Below are positions 23,943 through 34,619 of a stretch of DNA of 64,000 bases, piece by piece. The stretch covers positions 2,418,001-2,482,000 of the forward strand of contig NC_035790.1 in assembly GCF_001653235.2 (NCBI RefSeq), written 5' to 3'. Position 1 is the stretch's first letter, and each line of letters starts with the position of its first letter. Source of the DNA: Pochonia chlamydosporia 170. Its lineage: Eukaryota > Ascomycota > Sordariomycetes > Hypocreales > Clavicipitaceae. The notes under the pieces were generated by a model that was given only the letters and a program-made list of their open reading frames with translations, was not told where the DNA came from and did no database searches. The position numbers were made by a program, and so were the translations under genes.

Positions 23943-24527
23943 CTAAACAGTACCATTGGCAAACCCACCGGTGCTGCCAAAACCACCCGCTCCACGCACA
24001 CTCTCCTCCAGCTCCTGCACCTCAACCACCTCAGGGGTATAGATTCGCTCAATGATCAGCTGGGCAATGCGATCGCCCTCCTTGATCTCAAAGTCCGTCT
24101 CGGCGTGGTTGAACAGCAGGATCTTCACCTGCCCTCTGTAATCGGCATCGATAACACCAGCGCCCGTATCAATGAAGTGCTTCGATGCCAGGCCAGAGCG
24201 GGGGGCAATGCGTCCATCTTAAAGGGGATCAATTAGTACCTTATATGTGTCCGACGTGTGCGAGTACTTACAAGTTCCGGCGGGCACGGCGATGCTGATG
24301 TCGGTATCGACGAGCACCTTGCCCCTCGCGGGAATGACGGTCTCCTTGGAAGCGTAGACATCGTAGCCGGCGGCAAAGGCGCTGCCGCGGGTCGGCAGAC
24401 GAGCCTTGTCGGAGAGCTTCTTGACTTGCAATGGGGGAGGGGCGTCCATGGTGGAAAGATTGGTCTTGACGCGCTTGGCTGGTGGTGAGGTTGTTGAGGC
24501 GGTGACGGCTTCGGGGGCGGCAGACAT
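23943..24527 (-). CDS. DUT1: dUTP diphosphatase
   Basis: Two exons, 24527-24272 and 24217-23943, 176 residues. The 54-bp intron (GTAAGT donor) splits the Tyr codon in [16 protein letters not shown], the substrate-binding motif. The five trimeric dUTPase motifs are visible: [33 protein letters not shown] with the catalytic Asp; [12 protein letters not shown]; and the Gly-rich C-terminal [11 protein letters not shown] arm that closes over the phosphates. It hydrolyses dUTP to dUMP and pyrophosphate, keeping uracil out of DNA and feeding dTMP synthesis. A 40-residue N-terminal extension with PPAKRVK may be a nuclear localisation signal. Two ACGCG cores lie about 180 bp upstream. Confidence 0.96.
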
Positions 24528-24699
24528 TGTTTGTGAAATGGACGGGTTGGAGAGTTGGAGGGTTTTGTTGGAAGATGGTGTCCAAGAAGTGGGATGGCTG
24601 GCAATGAGGATTATCTATTTGGGATCCAAGGTCTGACCGATGTTCTGCATGTCTTGTCCTTTTTGTTGCTTGCTCAGTACGTGGGGTCAAGTGAGGGAG

Positions 24700-24712
24700 A
24701 CGCGCCGACGCG
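24700..24712 (-). promoter_or_regulatory. Tandem MCB-like ACGCG cores upstream of dUTPase
   Basis: ACGCG at 24700-24704 and 24708-24712, 8 bp apart, 173-185 bp before the dUTPase ATG. The core matches the MBF/SBF family site but not the full ACGCGT. Role in G1/S expression is inference. Confidence 0.4.
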
Positions 24713-25477
24713 ACAGGGCGTAGAGTGGTGCACCCCGGGGGCTTAAGTGATAAAGGGCCAGAAAGAAGCAATGTTCAACATGAATTGGCCAATCATGTCC
24801 GCGATAGTCGCAAGGGTTGGGCTGCGACTAGTGCAACGGGGAGCACGGCAGTCGTGCTCCAGACTGCATGTGGCAACAGTGAAATGTTGTCTCCTGACCT
24901 ACAGGCGGCAATAGCTGAAAATTGAACCCAGCCATGTCGACCTGGCGGTCAGAGTGGGGAGAGGAGCAGCTGAAGCGGCCCTGTAAATGGCTACCGGCAT
25001 ATACATGTAAATGATCATTGATTAGCTGCATGGTTGGGTCGAGTTACACAAGAGACTGTCACTGAAACGTTCAATGTTGTCCCGTCGTTGACTGGGAGTC
25101 TGGGCACCAGCCAAAGTCGTCAAATGACTCCATGGCGGTCGCCTTCGACAGAGCGCTGCTCCGCTTCTGCCTTGAGCCAGGGTCAATCCATGTCCATCAA
25201 CCAAATCTCCAAGTGCCTGGCCCCCCAAGACTAAAAAAATATTTTTGGGCTGAGCTGGTCGCGTTGAGAAAGGGACGAGAAAAAAAGTCAATTGTGTATT
25301 GAACCCAGTTGTGCAACAAAAACGTCTGTTGTTCAGGTTCCACAAATCATCAGCAATCAACTCGCATTTGTGAGTGAACAAGTGCGATTGACTTTGCCTA
25401 TTAGGCTTCACCTTGTCAATCCCTCCTGTGCTGGTCCGGCCCGGCACGGCGGACGGCCTCGCTTCCACTCATCCATC

Positions 25478-26878
25478 ATGGCCCTCACTATCCCCACGCC
25501 AGAAGGGCCATTTGAGTTTATCACATTCCTTGGAGATCGCATGGACTGGCCATCATGGTTGGACGACATCAATAATATCTCGGTTGCCCTGGACATATGG
25601 CGATATGTCAATCCCGACTGCAAAGACCGTCTCAGCGAACCCGAGAAGCCCACTCTGCCAACCCGTCCCAAACTGAAGCAGCTCCCCGCGAGGGAGCAGT
25701 ATGAGACCGACAAGACGTACGACCTGCGTGTGGAACAGGACAGACATGCCCACCTGCTCTCCGTGCGAGAATATGACGTCTTGTACGAACAATATCGCAT
25801 GGACACTGCCAAATATCTTGCGTCACTTGCCGTTTACACAGCTGCCAAGGATGACTTGCAAAAGCTCTACCGACTCATTTTCAGAAGTATCCCCGAAAGA
25901 TATCGAGCTTATCTGAGACTGGATGGTGCAGAGACACCCCGAGATATGCTGCGATCCCTACGGTCGAGGATACATCCTCCTTCCGACAGGGACAGGGCGC
26001 CTATTGCTCAGCGGCAATTCGACGGCAAGTTGACCGCGCAGCCTACAGATGACAAGGAGAGCTTCATTGAGGCCATTGCCCTGGCGGCTGTCGAATTGCA
26101 CCGCCTCAAAGCGTCGACCTTTGACGAAGGCGTTGCGGTTAAGGAACTGATTAGGTCGCTGCAGACCCTTGACAAGCCCTTCGCCGATGCATGGTCCCGC
26201 AGGCTTGACGCGGCTTCTGGACAAGCCTCTAACAGTGTGCTTGATATTGTCGAGGAGTTCAAATACAAGATGCGGATGCAGGACGACAAGCCCTATCTCA
26301 AAGAGCTGTCCGAGGCGGCTCCTGCTCCCGCTCCAGCACCTAATACTGCTGCCGTTGTAGAGCCAGAGAGTCTTATCAATTTGGTCGACGAACCCTTCGA
26401 CCTTCCTATCCAAAACCACGTGGCCAAACATAACGGTGTTGACCAGGCTAAGCCATCAAAGAAGGTCAAGAAAGCCCGGGAGGACGCGGTGCTCGCGGAG
26501 CAACCGCCGTGGAAGCCTAGAAAATCTGAACGAGAATCGACATTCAATGAGAAGCCCGCGAAATTCAAGAAGAAGGGCGATTCAACCGGCCCTCTGGCCA
26601 TGCAGATCTGCCCAGGATGCCAGTTGCGACATCTCATCCGTGGCGATGCCTGGTGGGAGAGCTGCTATGTGTACTACGAACTCAGTGGCCTGGGCAATGT
26701 CCCAGAACACTTCACCATCAGCGCAAAGAAGCTGGATCTGGCGTACTCTCGACTGGAAGACTACCCTGACGAGTATAGGCGGGCACAGGAGTGGGCGAAC
26801 AAGAAAACTGGTGCAACTGGTGCAAATGGAGCGAATGGTGCAAAGGAGCAAGAACCTGAAGAGTTTACCCTGTGGTAA
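25478..26878 (+). CDS. Solitary Ty1/Copia Gag-like protein
   Basis: Intronless, 466 residues from the ATG at 25478 (an upstream in-frame ATG at 25292 would add 62 residues that do not resemble the family). The N-terminus has the pattern of fungal Copia Gag: DRMDWPSWLDDINNISVAL, then a W-x-Y-x-NPD block (WRYVNPDC), a helical central region (about 70-280) and an Ala/Pro linker. A Lys-rich stretch (about 310-365) precedes a zinc-knuckle-like CPGCQLRHLI with a following Cys (378-396). No protease, integrase, reverse transcriptase or RNase H frame follows; CENP-K begins only 240 bp away on the other strand, and I see no flanking long terminal repeats. The frame has no stops or shifts over 1.4 kb, so it is either a recent fragment or a gene kept by selection. 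Gag proteins package RNA; any host role is unknown. Confidence 0.65.
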   Translation: MALTIPTPEGPFEFITFLGDRMDWPSWLDDINNISVALDIWRYVNPDCKDRLSEPEKPTLPTRPKLKQLPAREQYETDKTYDLRVEQDRHAHLLSVREYDVLYEQYRMDTAKYLASLAVYTAAKDDLQKLYRLIFRSIPERYRAYLRLDGAETPRDMLRSLRSRIHPPSDRDRAPIAQRQFDGKLTAQPTDDKESFIEAIALAAVELHRLKASTFDEGVAVKELIRSLQTLDKPFADAWSRRLDAASGQASNSVLDIVEEFKYKMRMQDDKPYLKELSEAAPAPAPAPNTAAVVEPESLINLVDEPFDLPIQNHVAKHNGVDQAKPSKKVKKAREDAVLAEQPPWKPRKSERESTFNEKPAKFKKKGDSTGPLAMQICPGCQLRHLIRGDAWWESCYVYYELSGLGNVPEHFTISAKKLDLAYSRLEDYPDEYRRAQEWANKKTGATGANGANGAKEQEPEEFTLW

Positions 26879-27116
26879 AATGTTTGCTTGCTTGTTTTGA
26901 CGTGGCGAAGGAAAAGTGTACGGGTAGCAGGGGCACTCGGTAATTTGTCTGGTGTATGCGATTTCGGTATTCCTGGCGTTCTCACTCCGAGGGATGCACA
27001 TCTTGAGCGATTTGTGTAGTATGTGCTCTTCTCAATTCATATTTGAGCATCAAAAAGCTAGCTATGACCATAGAAGCATTGACGTTGTGCGTTTATTCAC
27101 ACTTACATTGCCAATT

Positions 27117-28169
27117 TCAATTCTCCAAATCTCTTCCAAAATCGATCAACCTCAACTTATTTGCATCCTTGGGATGAAACTGCGCAACCTTACTCCTCAC
27201 CAGAAATCTCGCCGCAGCCGACTCCCTCTCCAGCACTACATACGACGCCGAATTATCCCCCTTTGCCTGAACCAGCCTATTTGACAACTCCTCCGTCAGC
27301 TCGCGCATTTCCCTCCCCGCTGCTGCAATCTCCTCCTCGCCATCCACCCTACCACTACCACTACCACCGCCGGCACCGGCTCGGCCAGCCGCCGCTCCCC
27401 AAATCTCATCTATCCTCCTCTGTCGCTTATCCTCCTCTCCGCCCTTGGGCTTCTTCAACTTCCCCTGGGTATTGAAGCCAGCCGCCAACTCATCGGGATC
27501 AACTTCTATGATATCCCCCACCACAGGACCGCCCAGCTCCTCCGCCGCCAGCATGGGTGCCAGCTGATTATCAATGAAGTCCAACAATGCCCTCATGAGC
27601 TGCTTCCTTTCCCTGTCGTAGTTTTTTGTTTTGACACGCAGCTCGTCCATTTTCTCGCGGGCACTGTCCTCGGGCCGCATCTCAGCCTTGGCGGCGATTT
27701 CTCGCTGGAGGGCCGCGATCCGGGACGTGAGCGCATCGGTGAGAAGGTGCTGATCTTTGAGGTTGGTGCGGTCAGAATCGAGTTGCTTGCGTTCACAATC
27801 TGCTTCGGAGGCATGGGATTCGAGGTAGGTCCTTGATTCGGTGATGGTTTGGTGGGCGCGCCGTAGGGCCAGGAGGGACGGAAGAACGGAGCCTGCGAAG
27901 GGGAGAAAGGGCTCTGATGTGGTGTTGATGTTTGTTAGGGCTGTTTTTATCACGATGGCTTGGTCTTCTGGTGATAGGGGGGTTTCTGTTTGAGATGAGC
28001 GTATCTGATAGTCTGTGGGTTAGCGATGCAGGTGAGGCGCGACGCGTCGGGAACTCACTTTTTCGAGCTCGGCTTGGTGGTCGCGAACCTTGCGTTGTAG
28101 CTCTTTTAAGGTGAATTCAAGGTTTGCCGCGTAGACGTCGGCCTCGGTGGCTCGGGAGCTCTCATCCAT
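27117..28169 (-). CDS. Centromere protein CENP-K (Sim4-like inner kinetochore subunit)
   Basis: Two exons, 28169-28059 and 28004-27117, 332 residues. The 54-bp intron has a GTGAGT donor and keeps phase 0. The protein is mostly helical coiled coil: LEFTLKELQRKVRDHQAELEK near the N-terminus, then EPFLPFAGSVLPSLLALR (about 70-90), a long charged coiled coil (95-190), a Gly/Ser-rich loop, and a conserved C-terminal FLVRSKVAQFHPKDANKL-RLIDFGRDL. This C-terminal block and the overall layout match fungal CENP-K, a member of the constitutive centromere network (Sim4/Ctf19 complex) that links CENP-A chromatin to outer kinetochore. Assignment rests on pattern memory without an alignment. An ACGCGT word lies inside the intron (28042-28047). 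The gene diverges from the KH-protein gene. Confidence 0.82.
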
Positions 28170-29717
28170 GTTTTGCGTGTGTTGAGGCTCAGTAAGTGAA
28201 GATTGGCGTGACTTGGGCGTTGCAGCGTCGTGTATTCTTATCCTTTGGGGGTGCACTTTGTGTGGTATCGACTACAACGCTAAAGGGCATCCATTGAGAT
28301 GTGTGATTGAGTAGGCGTTTGTATGAGTTGGCGAGTAACTCTCAGTTATTCGCAATGTGAACGAGTAAAGTCAGCATTGAAGTATAAAATGGATATATGT
28401 GGTGCACCTACGAACAGTGTGGATTTACACCCAATGCATTTATAGATCTTGGCTCACACACTGCATTCAACCACACCCAACCATGGCCAAAATTTACCAT
28501 GGCCAGTAGGACAAGTTTTACTCTGCCTTTGATTTCTATGTGCACACTTTAAGATGTGACAATATATTCATTCTGCCATTCAGACAATGCAAAACTCTAT
28601 TCATCCCATTGCAATCAACCTGTGTGTCTAACCGCTGATGTAACCCACCACACATTTCAGCTGCCACGTGACGCTCCGCACACATGTACAGCCAAAGGCT
28701 CTCAAGTTATCAGGTGGCTTCAAGGTTCTCCTCCATCAAACCTCCGCTCCCCAAACTCCTCCTCGCGACGCGCTCTTTGACCAGGCGACCATCATTTTCT
28801 CACAAGGCAGCGAGCTTTTTTCCATCGCAGCGTCCGAAAGGTTCCATCCCTGAGAGCAGGTGTGACGTCTGTTGGCCACACTCCTCCAGCTTTATCTGAA
28901 TTGCGATTACTCTGTCCTCCCCACACTGGTTGGCACATTCCACAGCTGCGTAGTGACTCAAATTGCGAAGCTCCTGTCCTTTGCGATTTTCTGGACATCG
29001 TCCCGTCGTCGTCGTCGTCGTCGTCGTCGGCTTCCGTCTCCGTGCAGCCTCCTCCGCGCGACGAACCTTGGCGATATCTGTCCGCCCGGTTACTAACTTT
29101 GAAGTGTGGCCACAAAGGTTTGGTTTGAGCTGAAAGCTTGCCTCTTCCTTGTTCTACTTTCGAGAAAACCTTCATCCCATTAGTCGATCGCATCACCTTT
29201 CTCAACCCACCTTTACCAGCCAAAGCAACTTCCATCATCGCACCTCCTTCCTCTTTCTCATCCACCATCACCCGGGATCATTTCTTACCACGGAACACAA
29301 ATCCCTCGCTTTTTTTCGGCACCCCTTCTTTGTTACTTTCCAGACCAGTTTGCCAGCACGAGAGGAAATTCATCACCTTTCCACCATAACCTCAACCCGT
29401 CTTTTCACTTCTTTGGCCCGAGTCCTCGTCATCGTCCATCGCCCTCGCGACACTAGCCAAAACTTATCCAGTCACATCACGAGCATTGCAGAACTCTTCC
29501 GACCCCAGCGATTCTCGTCACTACACCAGCACGTTTTCCTTTCGAAAACCCCTGAGTGTAGATAAAAGACGTTAAATATACCGGGGAGATCTTGAACCAT
29601 CTCCTGTCATTTTTCAATTGCAAAGGAAACAGTAACGCCCAACCTCTCTGGGGTGCCTGTGATATTCTTACATCAGCCAAGTAAAAACGAGAAACCCCCG
29701 TCTCAAAAACGACAACC
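28170..29717. other. Divergent promoter region, CENP-K and KH protein
   Basis: No exon found. The half next to the KH gene is strongly CT-rich and includes a GTC microsatellite, suggesting a long 5' leader for the KH gene. Confidence 0.5.
29005..29029. repeat. GTC microsatellite (8 units)
   Basis: Eight perfect GTC units, about 690 bp upstream of the KH-protein start. Confidence 0.85.
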
Positions 29718-31162
29718 ATGTCTGCCTCGCCGCCGCAGCCAACGTCAACGAAGCGTCCCTTGGAGGAGGCTTCTTCGCCATCTCGTGCTACGGACCAACC
29801 CGACGCGAAGCGCCCTGCACTTGATAAGGTCATCAAGAATGACGAGGAGACTGAGGCCAGTGAATCCACCCTCGATGTCGCCGACAAGAATGGAGAAGAA
29901 GATGGCACCAAATCCGATCAGCCTGATGTCCACGTAACAGACGCTGGCAGCGATACCAAGATTGCCGATCCGTCCACCGCAACTGCATCAAGCGACAATG
30001 CTGCCAACACGGCAGCTGCCCACGACGAGACGTCTTGGATTCACATTCGTGCTGTCATTTCGAGCCCTGAGGCCGCTACCATTATTGGCAAAGGTGGCGA
30101 GAACGTTTCTAACATTAGGAAGATGTCGAATGCTAAATGCACCGTCAGCGATTATCAAAAAGGTGCTGTTGAGAGAATCCTGACAGTCAGCGGGATAGTA
30201 GACGCTGTTGCCAAGGTTCGTTCACTGCACCAACAATGCTACAACCGTTCAATGGGCATCAGCTGACCTTGCCGCAGGCTTTCGGTTTGATTATTCGTAC
30301 GCTGAACAACGAGCCACTGGGTGAGGCCTCCACAGCTTCGTCCAAGACGTACCCTCTTCGTCTGCTGATCCCTCACATCTTGATTGGCTCCATCATTGGT
30401 AAGGGTGGTGCCAGGATTCGAGAGATTCAGGAAGCTTCTGGTGCTCGACTCAATGCTTCTGATTCTTGCCTGCCCATGTCAAGCGAGCGATCTCTTGTTG
30501 TGATGGGTGTTGCCGATGCCGTCCACATCGCTACCTATTACGTTGGCAGCACGCTTCTGGAGCAGCTCAATGAACGATTCGGAGGTCCGGCCGCTTCAGC
30601 ATATGCCACTCGCAGCGGTGCCCCTGCAGGATCTATCCCCGGTGGTATGCAAGTCGTTCCATACTCTCCTCAACCTGCATCAGGCCACTATGGACGACCA
30701 GAAAACTACGGCCGCCACCAAGATCGTCGCACGCACCACGCGCCACCAGCTGCTTACCCGCCACATTATCCTCATGGTGCTGCCCCTCCTAATCCCGCAA
30801 TGCCTATGCAATATGGTGGCCAACAAGCGGCTTATGGCGGTGCTCCCCATGCTCAGCAGCATATGCCCCCTCACGTTGGTCCCCAGCCTCACGGCGGCCC
30901 TCAAGGACAACCCATGCACTCTGGTATGCCTGGTGGCCCTCTTACGCAGCAAATCTACATTCCCAACGACATGGTTGGTGCTATCATTGGAAAAGGCGGC
31001 CAAAAAATCAATGAGATTCGACAAATCAGCGGCAGTGTCATCAAGATTAATGAACCCCAGGACAACAGCAATGAGCGACTAGTCACAATCACCGGCACGG
31101 AAGAGTGCAACCGTATGGCGCTGTACATGCTCTACTCAAGACTTGGTATGAATAGCAACTAA
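29718..31162 (+). CDS. Triple-KH RNA-binding protein (poly(C)-binding/Rnc1 type)
   Basis: Two exons, 29718-30215 and 30278-31162, 460 residues. The intron (62 bp) joins VDAVAK to AFGLIIRTLNN in phase 0; its donor, GTTCGT, departs from the usual GTRNGT, while the acceptor GCCGCAG and a GCTGAC branch site are normal. After an acidic, Ser-rich N-terminus come KH1 (about 110-185, GXXG loop GKGGE), KH2 (about 200-270, GKGGA), a Pro/Gly/Gln/His-rich linker, and KH3 (about 390-455, GKGGQ). The arrangement is that of hnRNP K/PCBP, fission yeast Rnc1 and budding yeast Pbp2/Hek2, which bind C-rich or U/C-rich single-stranded mRNA to control stability, transport or translation. The upstream leader of about 1 kb is pyrimidine-rich. 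Target RNAs are unknown. Confidence 0.93.
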
Positions 31163-31861
31163 TGATTGGTCTATGTACTTTGGCACAAGTGCTAACTTTT
31201 GAAAATAGAATCTGAGAAGCACCGAGTTTGATTTTGACATAACATTGACACAGACTTGATAGTAGAGGGTCGCAAAGCTTGAGATTGTCATTGAAACAAC
31301 ATAGGGGGGAGCATTGCGTAGCATGTACTTACTGGCTCAGTTTATGTGCGCCTTGTTATGGACCTAGGGTGCGATCTAGCTAGGCAGACGGGACCATACT
31401 GCATGAGTAATGCACGAGGGCATACCTATATGCAAGCAAGGGAGCAAGGTCGGCGAAACATGTGGTTTGGGGTTAAAATTGGAGTTTATGGACTGTAACC
31501 GAATGGGCTGCCTCAAGTCGTTGTGTGATTTAATAGCGCAGTTATCTATTTGAGTTAATGGAATCATTCACGTCGCGCAATGGAAGCTGGACATTTACGA
31601 CAAGCAAGGCCTACAATTGCACTGCTACGCGCTCCGGATTGTTGGTTGTTTTGTGGCAGACGATTTGAAGCGACTGCTTTGGTCGCCAATATAAAAGTAT
31701 CTTCAAACATATGTCATAGAAGGAGGGGGGGCATGAGGCCGGCTGATAGCCTGGCCTATTGCTCAATTTCAACGCTAAGATCCAGGCTGATATCCAACAG
31801 AGAGACGTGGTAAATGATGAGAATGGAAAATCAAAGTCATACGTCATGAACCGTCCGCCAA
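31163..31861. other. Intergenic, convergent 3' ends
   Basis: Between two genes that point toward each other; no gene, RNA or repeat recognised. Confidence 0.6.
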
Positions 31862-32725
31862 TTAAAGTCTGTTCAATTTGACGTGGTACTAGAAAACGAA
31901 CGCTGTTAGTCTAAATGGGATCTTGGGTTGAAATTTTGACGGGATGAAGCAGGGAATATGACCTACCATGTCGACTGATTTTCTCTCCTCTCTCGTGTAA
32001 TGAATATTTTTGTCAATTACTAGACAGTTTGTCAGCAAATTTTTCTTACACAAACAGGTGTGTGATGCGGAAGAATAAGGAACTGAATGTGGTTTCGGGT
32101 GGTGGTTGTCACCACACAGACTGCGACTGTCGTACTCACCTTTGCCTTCGCCACGCTCGGCTAGATGCGCCTCTTTGCTGTCCCAACCGAGCATCATGCT
32201 AACTGTATTCCCCTCAGGAGGATTCGGTGTATCATGCATAAGGACGTCATACTGCCCATAAAATGAGCCGTGGTGACCGGGGAGTTTGGCAGAATCGACA
32301 TTTTCTGCAAAGGGCTTCATTCGCATCTCGAGCCAGGTATCAGATGTTCCGTATGCTGTGAAGACCTCGGTGCAGGGGGCATTTAATGTGGCACTGAGGC
32401 TTCCGCGAACCAAGGCTTTCCAGAAGATATAGGTGTCCACGATGGCACGAAATGAAGAAATCCAGTTCGTAAAGCTAGGTGAAGCAAGAAATGCGTCGTG
32501 TGCGGCTGGAGAAGCCCAGCGGATGATCCAGGTCCATGTTCCACGACGCTCGATTTGTTCGCCAAAATACGTGGATGACACGCCTGGAACCGCCTGAAGC
32601 TGACGGCAGACGTCGCGAAATGAAAGTGGCAGCTCAGTTCCCTGCTGAAGGGACGGCTTGAATTTTAAAGTTGCAATTTGGATGAGCTCTGAAGAGGTCA
32701 TTTCCTGTTTTATAATATGATTCAT
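31862..32725 (-). CDS. Dimeric alpha/beta-barrel (ABM-like) protein of unknown function
   Basis: Three exons: 32725-32140, 32019-31967 and 31888-31862, 221 residues. The last exon is only 27 nt (YHVKLNRL plus stop); splice phases and consensus (GTGAGT, GTAGGT donors; GTCTAG, TTCTAG acceptors) agree. The reading frame would otherwise run on through both introns, which end in an unrelated tail. The order of strands and helices, with FRDVCRQLQAVPGVSSTYFGEQIE and WIIRWASPAAHDAFLASPSF, suggests two ferredoxin-like ABM repeats such as in small monooxygenases and stress-response barrels. The second repeat includes MLGWDSKEAHLAE. No signal peptide or membrane segment. It could bind a small metabolite; I cannot name a substrate. 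An alternative start at 32701 would remove eight residues. Confidence 0.7.
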
Positions 32726-34619
32726 TTTGACGGAAGAGGAGGAGGAGAAGTAGATCAGAGTTGAGTGAGATATTGCCGTATTCGATGGAGGTCGTCGACA
32801 GTGGGGATCCCTTTGTTCGCCGACAACGCAGAGCTGATTCGGAGGGTAGACGCTTGTTTGGTTAATCACGACAATAGCGATCAGGTCGTTGGCAGCAAGT
32901 TGCAATGTTTATGTTGTCTGAGGTAGTATATAGAAAAGGCCAAATAATCAAAGAACAAAAATCGGTAAGAGACAGGAATAGTGAGGAGATTGGCAGTAGA
33001 GCTTTATTACACCAGGCGGGAAACGAAGGTGGGCACAAGACCAGATACACTGGAGACAACAAAGCGAAGAACGATGGACCTTCTCCCACACAGCTGCGAT
33101 AACGGGGGACAGAACCTGGACCTGGACCTGAGGAACTACCTGAGTTGCAGGCGTCGATTCCAACCATGGAGATATGGAGACCTCACGGCCGAGGAGGCTC
33201 CCGGCGGGGCCCTACGTAAAAGTGCAAAAGAACCAGTTGGCCATGTTTCCTTATCCACAACTTTTGCTGTGAGTGGCGAGTTTGTTGAGTACAAGGCGGC
33301 TCCCGAAGGCAAAAGAAGTCCGATCCAATTTTCTCCGATTGCCCGAAGAGCCGTAGCATACCGTCAAGATGTAACAATACTCTGAAAATTCAAAATGTTG
33401 GCGGAGCAAGTGGTAAAAATACCCAGGCAAAGAAGAAAAAGTTTTCTTCTTCAACAAAATAATCCTGTCACCCACACGCATACAAGGCCGGAACCCAGGA
33501 TCTCGGCCAGTGAAGCTAGAAGTCGGGTGGTGGAACAAAGTACGCCGAAGGTCAGGAGATCGACAGGAAGGGGAGACGGGAACCGAGGGAGGATGAGGAG
33601 GCAGCCGCTTGACCAAGTGCTGCAGAGATTGCGCCAAGCGAGATCTGTATCGCCCTGTTACGTCGATCTAGCCAGGTGGATATGGCCTTTCCAAACTGCG
33701 CCAGAAGCTTTGAAGCTGGCTGGACCACGGCTGGCGAGTTCTGGTGTGCCTCCGAACCCGGTGCATGGTGAGGCGGTCCGGCAACGGAGGAGCAGCTTGC
33801 GGGGATGCAAGAAATGTCAAATCTGGTGCCACCGTCTTCGACCTCTTTGTGCCAAAGATTGCGCATGTCCGTCCGTGGAGCACGAATGTCCACGTTGCCC
33901 AATTTTATTCTCTCTGGGCGGTTTCTGGCGGATGCTCATACCAAACTCGGCAGGCAATCTCTAGGGGCTGTGGCTAGGCCCATCAGACACATCGGATCTG
34001 GGATCCTCATGGAGAAGGACGAAACCAGTATGCGATGCGGTGAGCAGAGTTCGGTTCTGAGAACCCTTGTCACCGTATCTTGCGGCTCCAGCGCCGTTGA
34101 TGTGGGAAATTGCTGCCGAATTCTCAACCGGAGACGGAGCAGTTCGCATGGGAGTGCTGTAGCCATGTATCTGCATGTGGGCTGTGAACAACAATGCACA
34201 ATGAGCTTAATTGGGACACAGCTCTTTGTCTTCGCGGTGGATCGAGGCTGCCAATCAGCCATAGGTTCAATCGGTGGGCCTTCGGTGCAATTTACCAATA
34301 AGTCAAAGGCTTCATCATTTGAACATCATTGAAACGTATGAAATAACTGCCCGGTGGAAAAAGTGAAGCAAAAGAGTGTAGCTATTTGGTAGAGATTTTC
34401 TGTCGAATAGAGAAGAAAGCTGTTTTCCACGGTCGAGCTGAGGCAATTGCCGTCATCGTACCTTCCGTGTTTCCAGCTCATCACCTTGCATCACGTGTCC
34501 AGCCACTGCTCACCACGAAGCCAGCCAGCAAACCATCATCCGGACATCCGCTCAAGCTCACCATATAATCCATGACCGAAAAGCTTGGGTAAATCTCAAT
34601 ACACTTCAGACGGCTTCCT
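32726..34619. other. Intergenic, no convincing gene
   Basis: Open frames of up to 189 codons exist on both strands around 33.4-34.3 kb, but they overlap, lack domains and lack matching splice phases. I do not call any of them a gene. Confidence 0.45.

Noticed and set aside
23670..26878. CRISPR arrays, insertion sequences or integrated virus
   Set aside because: No regularly spaced repeats, terminal inverted repeats or viral replication genes; the Gag-like frame alone is not evidence of a complete element.
33395..34332. Several open frames of 70-189 codons on both strands
   Set aside because: Mutually overlapping, no domain, no consistent splice phases. One minus frame (about 34194-33800) continues past a single TAG for some 50 codons, but without homology this is too weak to call a second recoded gene.
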